A stretch of DNA of 9,452 nt from JBGTCD01 sp041749015 (GTDB lineage: Bacteria > Bacteroidota > Bacteroidia > Cytophagales > Cyclobacteriaceae). The position numbers were made by a program, and so were the translations under genes. The notes under the pieces were generated by a model, which was not told where the DNA came from, made no database searches, and was given only the letters and a program-made list of their open reading frames with translations. The stretch is taken from positions 1-9,452 of the forward strand of contig JBGTCD010000116.1 in NCBI GenBank assembly GCA_041749015.1. Reading direction: 5' to 3'. Below are positions 5,980-9,452 of this stretch, one piece after another (the first letter of the stretch is position 1; the number at the start of each line of letters is the position of its first letter).

Positions 5980-6011
5980 CTGGGAGTACCGCCCTTATTT
6001 TCGTAAATTTG
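5980..6011 (+). promoter_or_regulatory. Candidate promoter of the transporter-GNAT-M20-racemase operon
   Basis: TAAATTTG at 6004-6011 is a perfect TAnnTTTG match. CTG at 5980-5982, 21 nt upstream, approximates the TTG element. It leaves a leader of about 20-25 nt with AGGA (6033-6036) just before the ATG at 6041. Confidence 0.5.
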
Positions 6012-6040
6012 GCTTTTTCCGCGCAAGACCGCAGGATTTC

Positions 6041-7471
6041 ATGCATTGGATAGACCTATCCATTTTCATCGTTTATATGATATTAATGCTCGGCGTAGGG
6101 TATTTCTTCCTCAGGAGAAATAAATCTACGGACGACTATTATGTAGGTGGGCGCAATATGGGGTCCTGGCATGTGGGGCTCTCGGTGGTAGCCACTGATG
6201 TAGGTGGTGGGTTCTCAATTGGACTGGGTGGCCTGGGATTTACCATGGGCTTATCGGGGTCCTGGATGCTTTTTACTGGTCTCATTGGGGCCTGGATGGC
6301 AGCATCATGGCTCATACCAAGGGTTTACGACCTGGCCCGTGAAAAGCAAATGCTCACATTTCCACAATTATTTGGGCATTTTTATTCTGCAAGGGTAGCC
6401 TTGGCAGCAGGGATTATTTCCGCCATTGGCTATGTAGGATTTACCAGTTCCCAGCTTTTGGCAGGGGCAAAACTAGCCGCAGCGTCTTTTGAAGGCCTCA
6501 ACCTTAATGTGGCCCTCTTGATTATGGGCATCATTGCGGTGGTGTACACGGTCATGGGAGGGATCAAAGCGGTGATTTATACCGACACCATTCAATGGAT
6601 TATTTTGCTTTCAGGATTGATTTTTATCGGGTTACCACTGGGATATATCGAAATAGGGGGGTACGAGGCCATCAAAAATACGGTAGCCCCGGAAATGCTG
6701 AAACTGAATAACATCACCTGGGTCACCTTGCTGAATTGGGCCATTACCATTATTCCTATATGGTTTGTGGGAATGACTTTGTACCAGCGGATCTATTCCT
6801 GTAGGGGTCCGAAGGAGGCCAGGAAGGCCTGGTACATAGCCGGGGTATTTGAGTGGCCCATTATGGCTTTTATGGGAGTAACACTGGGGCTATTTGCCAG
6901 AGTAGGGGCTGATGCCGGTATGTTTGCCTATATGGGCTTCGAAGCGGTGAGTGAAATGGATCCAGAAATGGGCCTCCCTTTATTATTACGCACAGTGCTG
7001 CCGGTGGGCCTTATGGGCCTGATGATGGCCGCCTATTTTTCAGCGATTATGTCCACCGCTGATTCCTGCCTGATGGCCGCCTCGGGTAACCTCCTGACAG
7101 ATGTCTTTAAAAAACCTATGGAACAATTGGCTAAAATAATCGGCAATCTCCGGGTTTCTCAGTTTTTGACCCTCCTGATTGGAATTTTAGCCTTGCTATT
7201 GGCCCTTACCACAGAAAATGTGCTGGATCTCATGCTGGAATCCTACGCCTTTATGGTTTCAGGCTTATTTATTCCGGTCGTGGCCATGCTCTTTACCAAA
7301 AAACCGGATTCCAGAGCCGCGCTTGTCAGCATGATCGGAGGCGGAGGCACTACTTTGCTACTAATATTTTCGGGGAAGGCACTGCCATTGGGACTTGATC
7401 CTATTTTTTATGGAATCATCATGGCCCTGGCTTGTTATTTTGGCATGTACTGGATTTTTAAAAAGCTTTAA
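6041..7471 (+). CDS. Sodium:solute symporter family (SSS) transporter
   Basis: A 476-residue, strongly hydrophobic inner-membrane protein with about 12-13 membrane segments by eye, of LeuT-fold SSS type (the family of PutP, PanF and vSGLT). Recognisable parts are the first helix followed by TDDYYVGGRNMGSW (30-43), the glycine-rich broken helix SVVATDVGGGFSIG (48-61), and the family motif YFSAIMSTADSCLMAAS (332-348), whose S338-T339 pair corresponds to the region contributing to the Na2 site. It should couple sodium entry to uptake of an organic solute. It leads an operon with an acetyltransferase, an M20 amidohydrolase and an alanine racemase-like enzyme, so an amino acid, N-acyl amino acid or small peptide is the likeliest cargo, though sugars and other solutes cannot be excluded from the sequence. 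ATG is preceded by AGGA 4 nt away and by a promoter-like motif. Confidence 0.9.
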   Translation: MHWIDLSIFIVYMILMLGVGYFFLRRNKSTDDYYVGGRNMGSWHVGLSVVATDVGGGFSIGLGGLGFTMGLSGSWMLFTGLIGAWMAASWLIPRVYDLAREKQMLTFPQLFGHFYSARVALAAGIISAIGYVGFTSSQLLAGAKLAAASFEGLNLNVALLIMGIIAVVYTVMGGIKAVIYTDTIQWIILLSGLIFIGLPLGYIEIGGYEAIKNTVAPEMLKLNNITWVTLLNWAITIIPIWFVGMTLYQRIYSCRGPKEARKAWYIAGVFEWPIMAFMGVTLGLFARVGADAGMFAYMGFEAVSEMDPEMGLPLLLRTVLPVGLMGLMMAAYFSAIMSTADSCLMAASGNLLTDVFKKPMEQLAKIIGNLRVSQFLTLLIGILALLLALTTENVLDLMLESYAFMVSGLFIPVVAMLFTKKPDSRAALVSMIGGGGTTLLLIFSGKALPLGLDPIFYGIIMALACYFGMYWIFKKL

Positions 7472-7500
7472 CTTGTTATTAATTTAAACCATCAATTGAA

Positions 7501-7941
7501 ATGATCGATTACCAAATACTTAAACCGGCCTCTACTGTAGGGCTGGTCGAAAAAAATTCTATAGTAGACTTCCTTTACAATCACCTGGACCAGTTTGGCG
7601 ACCCTAAAGAGCACATCGGCGCTGCCATAGAATATGCCTTAAACTTTGGAGTGACCCCCGGTGGATTTGTAGTGGTAGCCAGGGATGTGGCCAGGGTGGT
7701 CGGCACGGTAGTGGTCAATAAAACGGGCATGAAGGGCTATATCCCTGAAAACATCCTGGTGTACATCGCTACCCATAGCGACTACCGTGGAAAGGGGATT
7801 GGTAAGAAGCTGATGGAGATGACCATTGCGACTGCGGATGGTGCGATAGCACTTCATGTGGAGGCTGATAACCCTGCCTGTAAGCTCTATCAGAAAATGG
7901 GATTTACCAACAAATACCTTGAAATGAGGTTGAACAGATAG
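7501..7941 (+). CDS. GNAT-family N-acetyltransferase
   Basis: A 146-residue single-domain acetyl-CoA-dependent acetyltransferase. The acetyl-CoA binding motif A is YIATHSDYRGKGIGKKLM (88-105), with the pyrophosphate loop RGKGIG at 96-101. Motif B, HVEADNPACKLYQKMGF (119-135), is the common end of RimI-like and small-molecule GNATs. No signal peptide, so cytosolic. The acceptor is not readable: it may be an amino acid or amine handled by the operon, or a protein N-terminus. It starts 29 bp after the transporter stop and its stop is 8 bp before the M20 start, so it is almost certainly co-transcribed. It may act against, or in turn with, the deacylase next door. Confidence 0.87.
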   Translation: MIDYQILKPASTVGLVEKNSIVDFLYNHLDQFGDPKEHIGAAIEYALNFGVTPGGFVVVARDVARVVGTVVVNKTGMKGYIPENILVYIATHSDYRGKGIGKKLMEMTIATADGAIALHVEADNPACKLYQKMGFTNKYLEMRLNR

Positions 7942-7949
7942 GTTTTATT

Positions 7950-9092
7950 ATGGAAATTGATGAAACCATTTTAAATGAGGCAATAACATCCCGGCATCAT
8001 CTGCACCAGCACCCTGAGGTATCTGGCAAGGAAGATAGTACCGCCGAATACATAGCAAAAATGTTGAAACCCCTTAACCCGGATAAATTGGTTCAAGGTA
8101 TTGGAGGCAATGGGATAGTGGCAGTATTCAATGAGAAGCGCCCCGGGCCTTTTGTCATGATAAGGGCTGAACTGGATGCTCTTCCCATCCATGAAGAGAA
8201 CGAAATTGAATACCAATCCGAAAAACAGGGCGTCAGTCATAAATGTGGTCATGACGGGCACATGTCCATCCTGCTGGGATTGGGTGCCTGGATCAAAAAG
8301 AATGCCCCTGAATGGGGTCCTGTAGGACTGCTGTTTCAACCAGCGGAAGAAATTGGGGCAGGGGCTACTATGATGCTGGAGGATTCAAAGATGACTGAAT
8401 TTAAACCGGATTATATTTTAGCCTTACATAATATTCCCGGGGCTGCCATGCATACCATTTTGGTAAGAGATAAGAGTTTTGCCTATTCTAGTGAAGGCCT
8501 CATCTTTAAGTTGAAAGGCCGTACTGCCCATGCAGGGTATCCTGAAAAGGGAATGCCTGCTTCAGGGGCTATCGCGGAGATCATTCAGGAGTTGGAACGC
8601 CTTTCAAGATCCCACCACCCCAAAGGCATCCTCACGGTTATTCATGCCCGATTGGGGCAAAGGGATTTTGGGATTACACCCGGGGAGGGGGTGGTAATGG
8701 CCACGATCAGAGGTGAAACGGATCAGGTATTTGAGCAGATTAAAAATGCTGCCATCGAAAAAGCTTTTTCTATTGCCAATGCGCATCAATTACAATGCAA
8801 TTTGGAGACTACCGAGTTTTTTCCATACACCCATAATTTTGAAGGGTGGTCGGATATCGCCGTTAGTGCCGGTAAACACGCTGGCCTTAAAGTTGAAAAA
8901 ATGAATACACCATTTCGTTGGAGTGAGGATTTTGGCCATTTCACTCAGTTTACCAAAGGGGGCATGGTAGGGTTAGGCTCCGGTGCTGATACCCCGGATT
9001 TGCACAGTCCGGATTATGATTTCCCTGATGAAATTCTCCCCACAGGGATGCAATTTTTTCTTTCAGCCATAAAAGAACTCAATACGAAATGA
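7950..9092 (+). CDS. M20-family metallo-amidohydrolase (N-acyl amino acid / hippurate hydrolase type)
   Basis: A 380-residue cytosolic zinc (or other divalent metal) hydrolase of the M20 amidohydrolase group, which includes hippurate hydrolase, IAA-amino acid hydrolases and N-acetyl-diaminopimelate deacetylase. The expected metal ligands are visible: C99 and H101 in CGHDGH, E133/E134 in QPAEE, H160 in ALHN, and H352 in DLHSPDYDFPD. The catalytic-domain signature RAELDALP (72-79) and the lid/dimer-domain histidine H194 (GRTAHAG) are also present, so the enzyme looks complete and active. The C99 ligand and the sequence around it separate it from M20A/C peptidases. It is expected to split the amide of an N-acylated amino acid. 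Its stop overlaps the next start as ATGA, a sign of translational coupling to the racemase-like gene. Confidence 0.9.
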   Translation: MEIDETILNEAITSRHHLHQHPEVSGKEDSTAEYIAKMLKPLNPDKLVQGIGGNGIVAVFNEKRPGPFVMIRAELDALPIHEENEIEYQSEKQGVSHKCGHDGHMSILLGLGAWIKKNAPEWGPVGLLFQPAEEIGAGATMMLEDSKMTEFKPDYILALHNIPGAAMHTILVRDKSFAYSSEGLIFKLKGRTAHAGYPEKGMPASGAIAEIIQELERLSRSHHPKGILTVIHARLGQRDFGITPGEGVVMATIRGETDQVFEQIKNAAIEKAFSIANAHQLQCNLETTEFFPYTHNFEGWSDIAVSAGKHAGLKVEKMNTPFRWSEDFGHFTQFTKGGMVGLGSGADTPDLHSPDYDFPDEILPTGMQFFLSAIKELNTK

Positions 9093-9452
9093 CCAGTACT
9101 TCTTTTATAGAGATTGATTATGAGGCCCTTCAATTTAATATTTCCTTTCTAAGGAAACTCATTGGCGACAAAACTCAGATCAGTGCTGTAGTAAAAGGCA
9201 ATGCCTACGGCCATGGCATCGAGACTTACGTGCCGCTGGTAGAAGCCTGTGGTATCGACCATTTTTCAGTTTTTAGTGCAGATGAAGCACTGCGTGTCAG
9301 GAATGTATTGAGCCCGGAGGCGCACATCATGATCATGGGCCATATAGAGAATGAAGAGCTCGACTGGGCCATCAGAAGTGGCATTGAGTTTTTTGTATTT
9401 GAAATTGACCGGCTGGAAAATGCCATAAAAATTGCCCGAGAAGCTAAAATTC
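9089..9452 (+). CDS. Alanine racemase-family PLP enzyme, N-terminal part (cut by window edge)
   Basis: Starting at ATG 9089-9091, which overlaps the M20 stop by four bases, the frame is open to the window end and shows 121 residues. It begins with FIEIDYEALQFNISFLR, the opening of fold-type III PLP racemases, and has the PLP-lysine motif VVKGNAYGHG with the Schiff-base lysine at K36 and the conserved tyrosine at Y40. It should continue into the TIM barrel and C-terminal beta domain beyond the window. The reaction is probably racemisation of alanine or another amino acid. Whether it is the housekeeping enzyme (alr), a broad-spectrum racemase or a decarboxylase-like relative cannot be judged from this part; its place in an uptake/deacylation operon favours a catabolic or specialised racemase. 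The 3' end is missing only because of the window boundary. Confidence 0.88.
   Translation, partial: MTSTSFIEIDYEALQFNISFLRKLIGDKTQISAVVKGNAYGHGIETYVPLVEACGIDHFSVFSADEALRVRNVLSPEAHIMIMGHIENEELDWAIRSGIEFFVFEIDRLENAIKIAREAKI

Larger units (their letters stand above)
5439..6040. other. Divergent intergenic region of about 600 bp, non-coding and repeat-rich
   Basis: This region separates arfB (minus) from the transporter operon (plus). Open frames exist on both strands (for example 5713-6006 plus and 5743-5925 minus), but none shows a recognisable domain or a good start. They run through repeats and hairpins listed separately. Only the two ends carry convincing promoter-like sequences. The composition looks like accumulated intergenic repeat elements of the kind scattered through Bacteroidota chromosomes; that assignment is inference. 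Confidence 0.6.

Noticed and set aside
5713..6006. 97-codon open frame on the plus strand in the intergenic region
   Set aside because: It runs through the paired hairpins and repeat copy 2, has no recognisable domain or ribosome binding site, and ends just before the transporter promoter; judged spurious.
6049..6059. GATAGACCTAT also found at 5758-5768
   Set aside because: An 11-base match, one copy within the transporter coding sequence, with no further similarity; likely chance.

Overview
The window reads as chromosomal DNA of a Bacteroidota bacterium, perhaps of the Cytophagales. This is inferred from several perfect TAnnTTTG -7 promoter elements ahead of gene starts, weak Shine-Dalgarno use, the protein families present, and exported proteins whose signal peptides end in NAQ or YSQ. 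No genus can be assigned from sequence alone.

Left part (1-5438), all genes on the minus strand. In transcription order these are: arfB (peptidyl-tRNA hydrolase for ribosome rescue, TTG start with a good ribosome binding site); a large exported TPR-CHAT protein with an intact His/Cys dyad; a flavodoxin-fold protein with a signal peptide; and a lipoprotein of the agmatine deiminase / bacterial peptidylarginine deiminase family. The last three are all predicted to leave the cytoplasm. Each of the four genes has its own candidate promoter, so this is probably not one operon. At the far left lie the last 27 codons of a second CHAT gene, about 89% identical to the 3' end of the intact one. The flavodoxin and deiminase genes therefore sit between two direct repeats about 2.28 kb apart.

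Middle (5439-6040). This is a divergent intergenic region of about 600 bp with no convincing gene. It holds a 47-nt direct repeat in two copies 364 bp apart, several clear hairpins and a stem-forming TTCTTTT/AAAAGAA element. It looks like accumulated non-coding repeat material, with promoters for arfB and for the plus-strand operon at its two ends.

Right part (6041-9452), plus strand, one tight operon. It encodes a sodium:solute symporter-family transporter, a GNAT acetyltransferase, an M20-family (amidohydrolase type) metallohydrolase and the first 121 residues of an alanine racemase-family PLP enzyme. The last start overlaps the M20 stop as ATGA, and the gene is cut by the window edge. Together they suggest uptake, deacylation and racemisation of an amino acid or N-acyl amino acid. 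The substrate cannot be read from the sequence.

The most notable points are the decayed CHAT duplicate and the segment it brackets, the exported CHAT protein, the exported deiminase and flavodoxin, the transporter/GNAT/M20/racemase operon, and the structured intergenic repeats. No wholly new system is proven here.
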